DNA from: Cloacibacterium sp046296655
GTDB taxonomy: Bacteria > Bacteroidota > Bacteroidia > Flavobacteriales > Weeksellaceae
Direction of reading: 5' to 3'
Assembly: GCA_046296655.1 (NCBI GenBank)
Contig: JBKBLE010000020.1
Location: 1 to 41,933, forward strand
DNA: 41,933 nt
Every line of letters begins with the position of its first letter. Within the stretch, counting starts at the first letter, position 1. The translations under genes were made by a program, and so were the position numbers. This document shows, in pieces, positions 23,064 through 30,172 of this stretch. The notes under the pieces were generated by a model. It made no database searches. It saw nothing but the letters and a program-made list of their open reading frames with translations, and was not told the origin of the DNA.

Positions 23064-23771
23064 TTAAAGTTTAATTCCACTTTCTAGAGCCAGAGTCATC
23101 ATGGTTCTAAGAGCAGTTTCTCTTTGATCTGCAGAAATTTCTTCACCTGTTGGAATAATATCTGAAACCGTCAAAATCGTTGCTGCATTTTTTCCTAAAT
23201 GTTTAGCATTAGCAAAAAGTGCGAAAGCTTCCATTTCAACTGCTGGACAATTATATTTTTCTGCAATAGCAGGAATTCCTGGTGTTTTTCTGTAAAAAAC
23301 ATCACTGGTGTGAATATTAGCTGCTTTAGTTTCAAGAGCTAATTCTTTAGCCGTTTCATTAATTACATCAAAGGCTTTTCCTTGGTGATACATGATTTCT
23401 TCATCCATTTCCCAAGCAAATTTAGCATAAGTAGATTCACTTGCAGCACCATCTACATTAATCAGGTCAAAAACATTAAGATCTGTAGTATAACTGCCAC
23501 AAGTCCCAATTCTGATAATGGTATCTACATCATATTCTGTAAATAATTCGTAAGAATAAATCCCAATACTTGGCACTCCCATTCCACTTGCTCCTACAGA
23601 AATTTCTTTTCCTTTATACAAACCTGTAAAATAAAAAATATTTCTGGTCTTGCTTACCAATTTTACATCTTCTAGAAAATTATCTGCGATGTATTTTGCT
23701 CTTAAAGGATCTCCTGGCTGTAATACCGTTTTTGCAATTTCGCCTTTTTTGGCACTGATGTGAACACTCAT
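23064..23771 (-). CDS. deoD: Purine-nucleoside phosphorylase, DeoD type
   Basis: 235 aa from the ATG at 23771 (MSVHISAKKGEIA). The frame is open further upstream, but that part covers the promoter and terminator DNA. Signatures: VLQPGDPLRAKYIADNF for phosphate binding, GASGMGVPSIGIYSYEL, RIGTCGS, and AVEMEAFALFANA in the purine site, with DIIPTGE late. It splits purine nucleosides to base and ribose-1-phosphate for salvage. The length fits bacterial hexameric PNP. A TACCTTTG -7 box lies 22 bases upstream. Confidence 0.95.
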   Translation of the reverse strand: MSVHISAKKGEIAKTVLQPGDPLRAKYIADNFLEDVKLVSKTRNIFYFTGLYKGKEISVGASGMGVPSIGIYSYELFTEYDVDTIIRIGTCGSYTTDLNVFDLINVDGAASESTYAKFAWEMDEEIMYHQGKAFDVINETAKELALETKAANIHTSDVFYRKTPGIPAIAEKYNCPAVEMEAFALFANAKHLGKNAATILTVSDIIPTGEEISADQRETALRTMMTLALESGIKL

Positions 23772-23793
23772 AATTTTAATTTTAAAAGGACAA

Positions 23794-23801
23794 CAAAGGT
23801 A
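23794..23801 (-). promoter_or_regulatory. Putative -7 box of deoD
   Basis: The minus strand reads TACCTTTG (TANNTTTG), 22 bases before the ATG. No TTG is seen at the usual -33 distance. Confidence 0.45.
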
Positions 23802-23843
23802 AGAACTTTTTGTGGGAAAAAATCTGATTTTATTACCCAACAA

Positions 23844-23880
23844 AAAATCCCAGCAATTCATTTTGCTAGGATTTCTTTTT
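23844..23880. terminator. Terminator of the 171-aa lipoprotein gene, possibly bidirectional
   Basis: AAATCC-C-AGCAA (from 23845) pairs with TTGCT-A-GGATTT (to 23873) with one mismatch. T runs flank it on both strands. Confidence 0.65.
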
Positions 23881-23922
23881 TGTGAAAAATTAATATATGG
23901 ATGGTTTTGAATGATTTAGTGA

Positions 23923-24438
23923 TTATTTTGGTTCTTTTAAGTTAAAATATTTCACTACTGCATTATAATCCTCGTAATTTACTTGTGAGGCAGTTCTATT
24001 TGCTCTAGAAGCTGGAACCAGTACAATTCTAAACGTTTGATTGTTAAGATAAGTCGCTCTTTCTGTACTTGTCATGGTAGATTGGTCAAAATTAGCTTCT
24101 GTTCTTACTTGAACTCTTTTTGTATCAAAAATAAAGTTGTAATCTAATTCTCTGTTATCGCTCAAGTAAAAAGTTTTAGGCAAAAGTTGCCAAATTGCAC
24201 TTGCTGAACTGTTAGAATTGATATTTCTATACACTAAAACTACATCAGAAGAAGGAATGTCAATCGCTTGATCTAAGGCATAATTATTAGTAGAACTAAA
24301 AGTTCCCGTTACATCCTTCATTACAGGATAGGTATCATTATCTTGAATATCTCTTTCTACTACTTCGTTCATTTCGCAGCTCATCATCAATAATCCTCCG
24401 AAAATCGCAAGAACCATTAAAGTAAAATATTTTTTCAT
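23923..24438 (-). CDS. Lipoprotein of unknown function
   Basis: 171 aa, ATG start. Signal peptide with lipobox LMMSC (Cys 21), so membrane-anchored. The mature protein starts with an acidic stretch (VVERDIQDNDTYPVM) and then a beta-rich region with many Ser, Asn and Thr residues. It resembles short hypothetical lipoproteins common in Chryseobacterium-type genomes, but I cannot name a family. It is divergent from the esterase gene, with a terminator behind it. Confidence 0.72.
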   Translation of the reverse strand: MKKYFTLMVLAIFGGLLMMSCEMNEVVERDIQDNDTYPVMKDVTGTFSSTNNYALDQAIDIPSSDVVLVYRNINSNSSASAIWQLLPKTFYLSDNRELDYNFIFDTKRVQVRTEANFDQSTMTSTERATYLNNQTFRIVLVPASRANRTASQVNYEDYNAVVKYFNLKEPK

Positions 24439-24632
24439 ATCAATAATTTTTATTTGTTATTAGTTTTTACATTCCAAGTTGCGTGCCAAAATAAATTTTT
24501 AACTTTATTGTTTAATTTTCATCAAAGAATCAAAGCTTTTAAAATGAAACACCCATGTTATTTTTTTTGATAAACAAGAGCTTGAGTAAGGGTGTTCCAT
24601 CTGACCAATAAAAAACAAATAATAATAAACAG

Positions 24633-25403
24633 ATGAAAAACACAATCATCGTTTTCTTATTGATTTTCAGCATAAAACTATTTTCTCAAACTGAAAAATT
24701 TTTCCAAATAAATGGTGTTGAGAGAAAAGCTATTTTTTTTGAGCCCAAAATAAATTCAGAAAAAATTCCAGTGGTTTTTGTTTTTCACGGTCATGGTGGA
24801 AATGCGAAACACGCCAGTAGAAATCTTAATTTTTATCAAAATTTCCCAGAAGCGTTAGTCATTTACATGCAAGGAATTCCCGGAGTTACCAATTCTATTC
24901 TAGACAAAGAAGGAAAATATAACGGTTGGCAAATGAATCCAGACGAATTACAAAACCGAGATGTGAAGTTTTTTGATGAAGTTTTTGCTCAAATTTCTAA
25001 AAATTACAACATTGATTTAGACAGAATTTACGCAGTTGGGCATTCTAATGGTTCTAGATTTGTAAATGTTTTATGGAAAATGCGACCAGAAAAATTTGCC
25101 GCTTTCGTTACTGTTGCTGGTCCTGGTGGAATTTGGTTAAAATCTGCACCACAAAAATCTGTTTGGATCAGTTTCGGGAAAAATGATAAAATTGTGCCTT
25201 ATAAAATTCAAAAATTCTCTTCCAAGCAATATCTAAAATTCTTTGGAGCCAATGAAAACACAGCACAAACAAATGGAGAAATCACCTCATACAAAACTTC
25301 TGAAAACAAAGAAATCATCATAGAAGACCGAAATACAGGACACGAATTTCCACAAAATTCTATTCCCAAAATGGTAGAATTTTTGAAAAGAAATCACAGA
25401 TGA
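24633..25403 (+). CDS. Secreted alpha/beta-hydrolase, PHB-depolymerase/feruloyl-esterase-like
   Basis: 256 aa, ATG start. Signal peptide about 1-18 (ending KLFSQ). The fold is the PHB depolymerase/LpqC esterase type: oxyanion strand FVFHGHGGNAK, nucleophile elbow GHSNG (Ser near 137), catalytic Asp in SFGKNDKIVP and His in GHEFP close to the end. It is likely to hydrolyse ester bonds outside the cytoplasm, for example in acetylated or feruloylated polysaccharides or polyesters. The substrate is not deducible. Family length is about 250-320 aa, so it is complete. No operon partner. Confidence 0.82.
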   Translation: MKNTIIVFLLIFSIKLFSQTEKFFQINGVERKAIFFEPKINSEKIPVVFVFHGHGGNAKHASRNLNFYQNFPEALVIYMQGIPGVTNSILDKEGKYNGWQMNPDELQNRDVKFFDEVFAQISKNYNIDLDRIYAVGHSNGSRFVNVLWKMRPEKFAAFVTVAGPGGIWLKSAPQKSVWISFGKNDKIVPYKIQKFSSKQYLKFFGANENTAQTNGEITSYKTSENKEIIIEDRNTGHEFPQNSIPKMVEFLKRNHR

Positions 25404-25461
25404 TTTATAACAAAGTTTTAAACATTAAATTTCAATAAAAATCAAAGATTTTTTATTTTGA

Positions 25462-25722
25462 CATCGGTTTCGTAGGCGTAAAAAAATTGAAAATGAAATT
25501 CGTAAAGAAATTCCTGCTGTTTGAGAAAGCGTTGGAAAAAGTTTTGGCTCGAGTTTCAGGGATTTTAGAATTTTAGTTTCAATTTTAGCCAAAGAAAGTG
25601 AAGTCTTGAAACAAGGTTCGCCGATTCCTATGAAAACAATTAAAAATAGAGGCAATTTGGGTTCTTTTCATCAAGGAAAAGAACATAATAGTTATTATCC
25701 ATTCATTATTATCAAAAAATAA
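25462..25722 (+). pseudogene. Probable decayed ORF
   Basis: One plus-strand frame reads HRFRRRKKIENEIRKEIPAV, then TGA (25522-25524), then 65 open codons containing SILAKESEVLKQGSPIPMK and NRGNLGSFHQGKEHNSYYPF before TAA. Another TGA lies just upstream (25459-25461). Both TGAs would fit former TGG codons. The composition looks like a real protein C-terminus, but I cannot name the family. An antisense frame of 76 codons overlaps it and is probably a shadow. Chance occurrence in AT-rich DNA is possible. Confidence 0.35.
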
Positions 25723-25734
25723 TTTTTATTTAAT

Positions 25735-25742
25735 TATTTTTG
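25735..25742 (+). promoter_or_regulatory. Putative -7 box of the GH3 gene
   Basis: TATTTTTG matches TANNTTTG and lies 18 bases before the ATG at 25761. It overlaps the upstream TTG codon at 25740, which therefore should not be the start. Confidence 0.45.
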
Positions 25743-25760
25743 TTGAATAACATTGTTTTT

Positions 25761-27446
25761 ATGAAATTCATCAAAAATATATTCACTTATTTATTCATTT
25801 TAATTTTCGCTAATCTTTCGGCTCAATATTTCCCCAAAAACGCTCCAAAAAATTTAGAGCAAAAAGCCGAAAAATATGCTGATTCTCTGTATCAACAATT
25901 GTCTTTAGACGAAAAAATTGGTCAATTATACATTGTAGCTTTGTACAACAATCGTGGAGAAGAAGAAATTCGGAAAATTAGAAATCTCGTAGAAAAAGAA
26001 AAAATCGGTGGATTGATTCTCATGCAAGACAACGCCGAAAAACACATCCAACTGCTGAATGAATTTCAAGGGAAATCTAAAGTAAAAATGATGATTGGCA
26101 TTGATGGAGAATGGGGATTGTTCCAAAGATTTCCTGCCGCACATAAATTTCCTTGGGCTATGACTTTGGGCGCCATTCAAGACAATTCTCTCATTTATGA
26201 AATGAGTTCTAAAATTGCTGAAGATTGTAAAAGAATGGGTATTTATTGGGATTTCGCGCCAGTTGTAGATGTGAATACCAATCCTGCAAATCCTATTATT
26301 GGCAACAGAAGTTTTGGGTCAGACATCAATAATGTGATTGCAAAAGGTTTGTCTTATGCACAAGGTTTGCAAGACAATGGCGTTCTCGCTTCTATGAAAC
26401 ATTTCCCTGGTCATGGCGATACAGATACCGATTCTCATTTAGATTTACCAGTGGTTTCGCACAATTTGGAGCGACTCAATTCTGTGGAATTAGCTCCTTT
26501 CAAAGCTTTGCTTGATAAAAAAATTGGTGGAGTTATGGTAGCGCATTTATATGTTCCAGCTTTAGAAAAACAATCGAGAATTCCCGCTTCAGTTTCTTAT
26601 GATATCATTACCAATTTGCTCAAAAACTCTTATCTATACAATGGTTTAATCATCACCGATGCTTTGAATATGAATGCAGTAGCGAAGAAATTTCCTGCGG
26701 GTGAATTAGATTTGAGAGCTTTCAAAGCGGGAAATGACATTATGCTTTTTTCACAAGACGTTCCAAACGGAAAAGCTTTGATAAAATCAGCTTTAGAAAA
26801 AGGTGAAATTTCTGAAAACCGCCTCGCAGAAAGTGTAAAGAAAATTCTGAAAACCAAATATTTATTAGGACTTCAAAATTTAAAATCCATAAACTCTGAA
26901 AATATTAATGAAGATTTAAACAACGCTTCTCACGCAGAACTTTCAGAAAAATTATATTCCAACGCAATAACTTTGTTGAAAGACGAAAAAAATCTTTTGC
27001 CTTTAAGTTGTAGCGAAACCTATTATTATCTTCCTTTGGAAGAAGCGCCGTTTCAGACTTTTGTAGAAAATTTAAATTTAGGAACTACCGTAAAAGTGAT
27101 TTCAAAAACTGAAATCGCTCAAATTCCTGAAAATTCTACGGTGATTGTTGGTTTTCACAAAGACAATTCTACAGCGTATAAACCGTATAAAATTTCACAG
27201 GAAAGCAAAGATATTTTGGCAGAATTAAGCAAAAAACAAAATGTAATTTTAGATGTTTTTGTTTCGCCTTACGCATTGAAAGATGTAGATATTTCTAAAA
27301 TTTCTACGGTTTTGGTGAGTTATGAGAACAATGATTTGTCTATGAAAGCTTCTGCAAAAGCGCTTTTAGGAAAAATAAAAATCCACGGAAAATTACCTGT
27401 CATCGTCAATGAAAATTTGAAAGCAGGAAGCGGAATTGAGAAATAA
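25761..27446 (+). CDS. Secreted glycoside hydrolase family 3, NagZ-like beta-N-acetylhexosaminidase
   Basis: 561 aa from the ATG at 25761, which gives a clean signal peptide (MKFIKNIFTYLFILIFANLSAQ). The GH3 N-terminal TIM barrel carries the NagZ signature KHFPGHGDTDTDSH with the His/Asp acid-base pair and the nucleophile Asp in GLIITDALNM. PANPIIGNRSFG and DGEWGLFQRF line the pocket. The last 180 residues form a GH3 C-terminal-like alpha/beta domain. It probably releases beta-linked GlcNAc from peptidoglycan or glycoproteins in the periplasm. Some relatives carry an extra beta-lactamase-like domain; this one does not. Confidence 0.88.
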   Translation: MKFIKNIFTYLFILIFANLSAQYFPKNAPKNLEQKAEKYADSLYQQLSLDEKIGQLYIVALYNNRGEEEIRKIRNLVEKEKIGGLILMQDNAEKHIQLLNEFQGKSKVKMMIGIDGEWGLFQRFPAAHKFPWAMTLGAIQDNSLIYEMSSKIAEDCKRMGIYWDFAPVVDVNTNPANPIIGNRSFGSDINNVIAKGLSYAQGLQDNGVLASMKHFPGHGDTDTDSHLDLPVVSHNLERLNSVELAPFKALLDKKIGGVMVAHLYVPALEKQSRIPASVSYDIITNLLKNSYLYNGLIITDALNMNAVAKKFPAGELDLRAFKAGNDIMLFSQDVPNGKALIKSALEKGEISENRLAESVKKILKTKYLLGLQNLKSINSENINEDLNNASHAELSEKLYSNAITLLKDEKNLLPLSCSETYYYLPLEEAPFQTFVENLNLGTTVKVISKTEIAQIPENSTVIVGFHKDNSTAYKPYKISQESKDILAELSKKQNVILDVFVSPYALKDVDISKISTVLVSYENNDLSMKASAKALLGKIKIHGKLPVIVNENLKAGSGIEK

Positions 27447-27491
27447 AAAAAATTTAACCGCAAAAGCAAAACTTATAATTAAAACGCCATC

Positions 27492-27547
27492 TTTGTCATT
27501 CCGAAAGAATCTAAATAATTCTGTAGAGATGCTTTCAGCATGACAAA
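27492..27547. repeat. Dispersed intergenic repeat with 8-bp inverted ends (copy 2)
   Basis: The unit begins TTTGTCAT (27492-27499) and ends ATGACAAA (27540-27547), perfect complements. The left end continues into TGTCATTCCG, whose reverse complement CGGAATGACA is found at 37190-37199. Non-coding. Confidence 0.5.
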
Positions 27548-27625
27548 CAAACCGTAAAAATAATAATTTAAAAACAGAAACGGAAAACTTCGTTTCACAA
27601 AAAATAAAAATGAAATCCGAAGGAT

Positions 27626-27633
27626 TACATTTG
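27626..27633 (+). promoter_or_regulatory. Putative -7 box of bshA
   Basis: TACATTTG matches TANNTTTG and lies 26 bases before the bshA ATG. No TTG at the -33 distance. Confidence 0.45.
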
Positions 27634-27659
27634 TCAAATAAAAAAACATTAATCTCCAA

Positions 27660-28799
27660 ATGAAAATAGGAATCCTTTGTTATCCAACATACGGTGGTAG
27701 CGGAATCGTAGCCACAGAACTCGGAATGTCTCTTGCCAAAAAAGGCTATGAAGTGCACTTCATTTCATCTGAATTGCCAGCAAGATTAGACATGACAGAC
27801 CCAAACATTTTCTTTCACAAGGTAAATGTACAGACTTATCCTTTGTTCAAACATCAACCGTTTGATATTGCGCTTTCTTCCACGATTTATCAAGTGGTGA
27901 AATTGTACAAATTAGATATTTTGCACGCGCATTACGCCATTCCTTATGCCTATGCTGCTTTTTTCGCCAAGCAAATGCTGAAAGAAGAAAACGCTGATAT
28001 TCCATTAGTTACAACGCTTCACGGAACAGACATCACTTTGGTTGGTCAACACCCAAGTTACAAACATGCGGTAGAATTTTCCATCAACCAATCAGATAAA
28101 ATCACTACGGTTTCTGAAAGTTTGAAAAGTGATACTTTGAAATTTTTTAAAATCACTAAAGAGATTGAAGTCATCACCAATTTCATCGACAATACAGAAT
28201 TTGAGGATTTAAAAACTTGCCAAAGAAATCACTTTGCCAATGAAGATGAAAAAATTCTGATTCACGTTTCCAATCTTCGTCCAGTAAAGAGAATTAAAGA
28301 TGTTTTAGACATTTTCAATAAAGTTGAAAAATCGGTAAAATCTAAATTATTGATTTTGGGAGACGGTCCAGATGTAGAAGTAATCAATGAATTCATCAAT
28401 GAAAACCCACACCTCATCAATAAGATTAAACTCCTAGGAAAAGTAGATAATTTATATCAAATTCTGAAGTTTGCAGATGTGTTTTTATTGCCTTCTGAAC
28501 AGGAAAGCTTCGGTTTGGCAGCATTAGAAGCAATGGCCGCAGAAACGCCAGTAATTTCGAGTAATGCAGGTGGGATTCCAGAGGTAAACATTCAGGGAGA
28601 AACTGGATTTTTAGCAGAAGTAGGAAATGTAGAAGCCATGGCAAGTTATGCGATAAAATTGCTTTCAGACGATAAACTTCTCGCAGAAATTAAGAAAAAA
28701 GCTAAAGCCAGAGCATTGGAATTTGACTTGGTCAATATTCTTCCGATTTATGAAAAAATGTATGAAGAAACGCTAGAAGAATTTCATAAAATGGCTTAA
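27660..28799 (+). CDS. bshA: N-acetyl-alpha-D-glucosaminyl L-malate synthase BshA
   Basis: 379 aa, ATG start. GT4 retaining glycosyltransferase that joins GlcNAc from UDP-GlcNAc to L-malate, the first step of bacillithiol synthesis. Diagnostic features are MKIGILCYPTYGGSGIVATE at the N-terminus, TTLHGTDITLVG, HVSNLRPVKR, and the donor-site PSEQESFGLAALEAMA with the E-x7-E pair. Full family length. bshB and bshC are not in this window. The placement after a GH3 gene may be a conserved arrangement, but no shared function is evident. Confidence 0.94.
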   Translation: MKIGILCYPTYGGSGIVATELGMSLAKKGYEVHFISSELPARLDMTDPNIFFHKVNVQTYPLFKHQPFDIALSSTIYQVVKLYKLDILHAHYAIPYAYAAFFAKQMLKEENADIPLVTTLHGTDITLVGQHPSYKHAVEFSINQSDKITTVSESLKSDTLKFFKITKEIEVITNFIDNTEFEDLKTCQRNHFANEDEKILIHVSNLRPVKRIKDVLDIFNKVEKSVKSKLLILGDGPDVEVINEFINENPHLINKIKLLGKVDNLYQILKFADVFLLPSEQESFGLAALEAMAAETPVISSNAGGIPEVNIQGETGFLAEVGNVEAMASYAIKLLSDDKLLAEIKKKAKARALEFDLVNILPIYEKMYEETLEEFHKMA

Positions 28800-28865
28800 C
28801 AATCATTCTCGCAGATTCTACAAAAAGTAAATCTGCGGGAAATAAAACTAAAAAACTAAACCACC

Positions 28866-30125
28866 ATGTACGAAAATTTACTCCAATATCTTTGGAAATA
28901 TAAGATATTTTCCAAGTTTGATTTCAAAGATACCGATGGAAACCCAATCGAAATTCTAGATTTTGGAACCTTGAACACCAATTCTGGTCCAGATTTTTCT
29001 TTGGCAAAAATTAAAACGAAAAACATCGTTTTAGCAGGAAACATAGAAATTCATGTGAAATCTTCGGATTGGTATTTTCACAATCATAACCTTCAAAAAG
29101 ACTATCAATCAGTAATTCTGCATGTTGTTTATTTTAATGACACGGATATTGCAGAACTCAAAGAAGCCGGAATTCCTACTTTAGAGCTGAAAGATTACAT
29201 TAATGAGAAGATTCTTGCAAAATATCAAACTTTAGAAAATCAATATCAGTTCATTCCGTGTGAAAGCATCTTTGATGCTTCTAAAGTTCCATTTCTTTTT
29301 TCAGAAGAGACTTTACTCAAAAAACTAGACGAAAAATCTATAGAAATTGAACATCTTTTGGCTCAATCTAAAAATAATTACGAAGCTGTTTTATTTCAAA
29401 AACTAGCGTATAGTTTTGGATTAAAAGTAAATGCAGAAATTTATCAAAATATTGCAGAAAACATTGATTTTAAAATTATCCAGAAGATTTCGCAAAATCA
29501 ATTTCAGCTAGAAAGTTTACTTTTTGGGAAAGGAAATTTATTAGAAAAAGAAACCGAAACAAATCAAAAATGGAAGAGAGAATTTGATTTTCTGAAAACT
29601 AAATTTAAAATTTCAGAACAAACTTTTCCAGTAAAATTTCTGCGGTTAATGCCACCTTCTTTTCCTACAATTCGGCTTTCTCAGTTGGCGATGCTGTATC
29701 ATCTTCAGCCCAATTTATTTTCTAAAATTTTAAAAGCTAAAAACATTCAGGAATTAAAATCACTTTTCGAAAAAGTAAAAACTTCAGATTTTTGGGAAAA
29801 TCACTACACTTTCGAAAAAGCTTCCGAAGAAAAAATAGAGAAAAAATTGTCTGACGATTTCATAGAAATTCTTCTCATCAATGCAGTTTTGCCTACTATT
29901 TATACGTATTTTAAAAATATAAATCCGGAGAAAACTGACCAAGTTTTAGAATTTTACAAAAATCTAAGCCCTGAAAAAAATTCTATCATCTCTTCATGGA
30001 AAAAACTGAACGTAAAATTTAGTTCAGCATTAGAAACCCAAGCGTTTTTGTATCATCATAAACATTTATGTTCATACAAAAACTGCTTGAATTGTAGTAT
30101 TGGTTTGAAAATTTTAAAAGATTAA
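28866..30125 (+). CDS. DUF2851 family protein
   Basis: 419 aa, ATG start, 66 bases after bshA. I recognise DUF2851 of Bacteroidota. The N-terminal part has the conserved stretches NTNSGPDFSLA (38-47) and GNIEIHVKSSDW (58-69). The order P-D ... E-x-H-x-K loosely resembles the active site of PD-(D/E)XK nucleases. The C-terminus carries a cysteine cluster, C-x4-C-x2-C (CSYKNCLNC). There is no signal peptide or membrane span. The biological function is unknown; a nucleic-acid role is my inference only. A 66-base spacer from bshA would allow co-transcription. Confidence 0.85.
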   Translation: MYENLLQYLWKYKIFSKFDFKDTDGNPIEILDFGTLNTNSGPDFSLAKIKTKNIVLAGNIEIHVKSSDWYFHNHNLQKDYQSVILHVVYFNDTDIAELKEAGIPTLELKDYINEKILAKYQTLENQYQFIPCESIFDASKVPFLFSEETLLKKLDEKSIEIEHLLAQSKNNYEAVLFQKLAYSFGLKVNAEIYQNIAENIDFKIIQKISQNQFQLESLLFGKGNLLEKETETNQKWKREFDFLKTKFKISEQTFPVKFLRLMPPSFPTIRLSQLAMLYHLQPNLFSKILKAKNIQELKSLFEKVKTSDFWENHYTFEKASEEKIEKKLSDDFIEILLINAVLPTIYTYFKNINPEKTDQVLEFYKNLSPEKNSIISSWKKLNVKFSSALETQAFLYHHKHLCSYKNCLNCSIGLKILKD

Positions 30126-30172
30126 TTTTTGACTTTTTTACCTCAATCTTATAGAAATAAAATCAAAAAAAT

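Larger units (their letters stand above)
25404..25760. other. Gap between esterase and GH3 gene
   Basis: No intact gene. It holds the possible ORF remnant at 25462-25722 and, at its end, the GH3 promoter box. No terminator for the esterase is evident. Confidence 0.5.

Noticed and set aside
24547..24598. AACACCC ... GGGTGTT inverted words between the lipoprotein and esterase genes
   Set aside because: Short arms 35 bases apart without T tail or further symmetry; likely chance.
4953..25524. TGA read as tryptophan (alternative genetic code), since all premature stops in the decayed genes are TGA
   Set aside because: TGA is the normal stop of several genes here, including four-base ATGA overlaps (flippase/dut, DUF4292/EnvC, DUF4254/lipoprotein). 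Trp codons in intact genes such as clpB are TGG. The TetR gene also needs a frameshift repair.
25425..25655. Minus-strand 76-codon frame in the esterase-GH3 gap
   Set aside because: It overlaps the more protein-like plus-strand remnant codon for codon, so it is probably its shadow.
27393..27758. Minus-strand frame of 121 codons across the GH3 end and bshA start
   Set aside because: It spans a repeat-containing spacer and two supported genes on the other strand; no start signal or motif.
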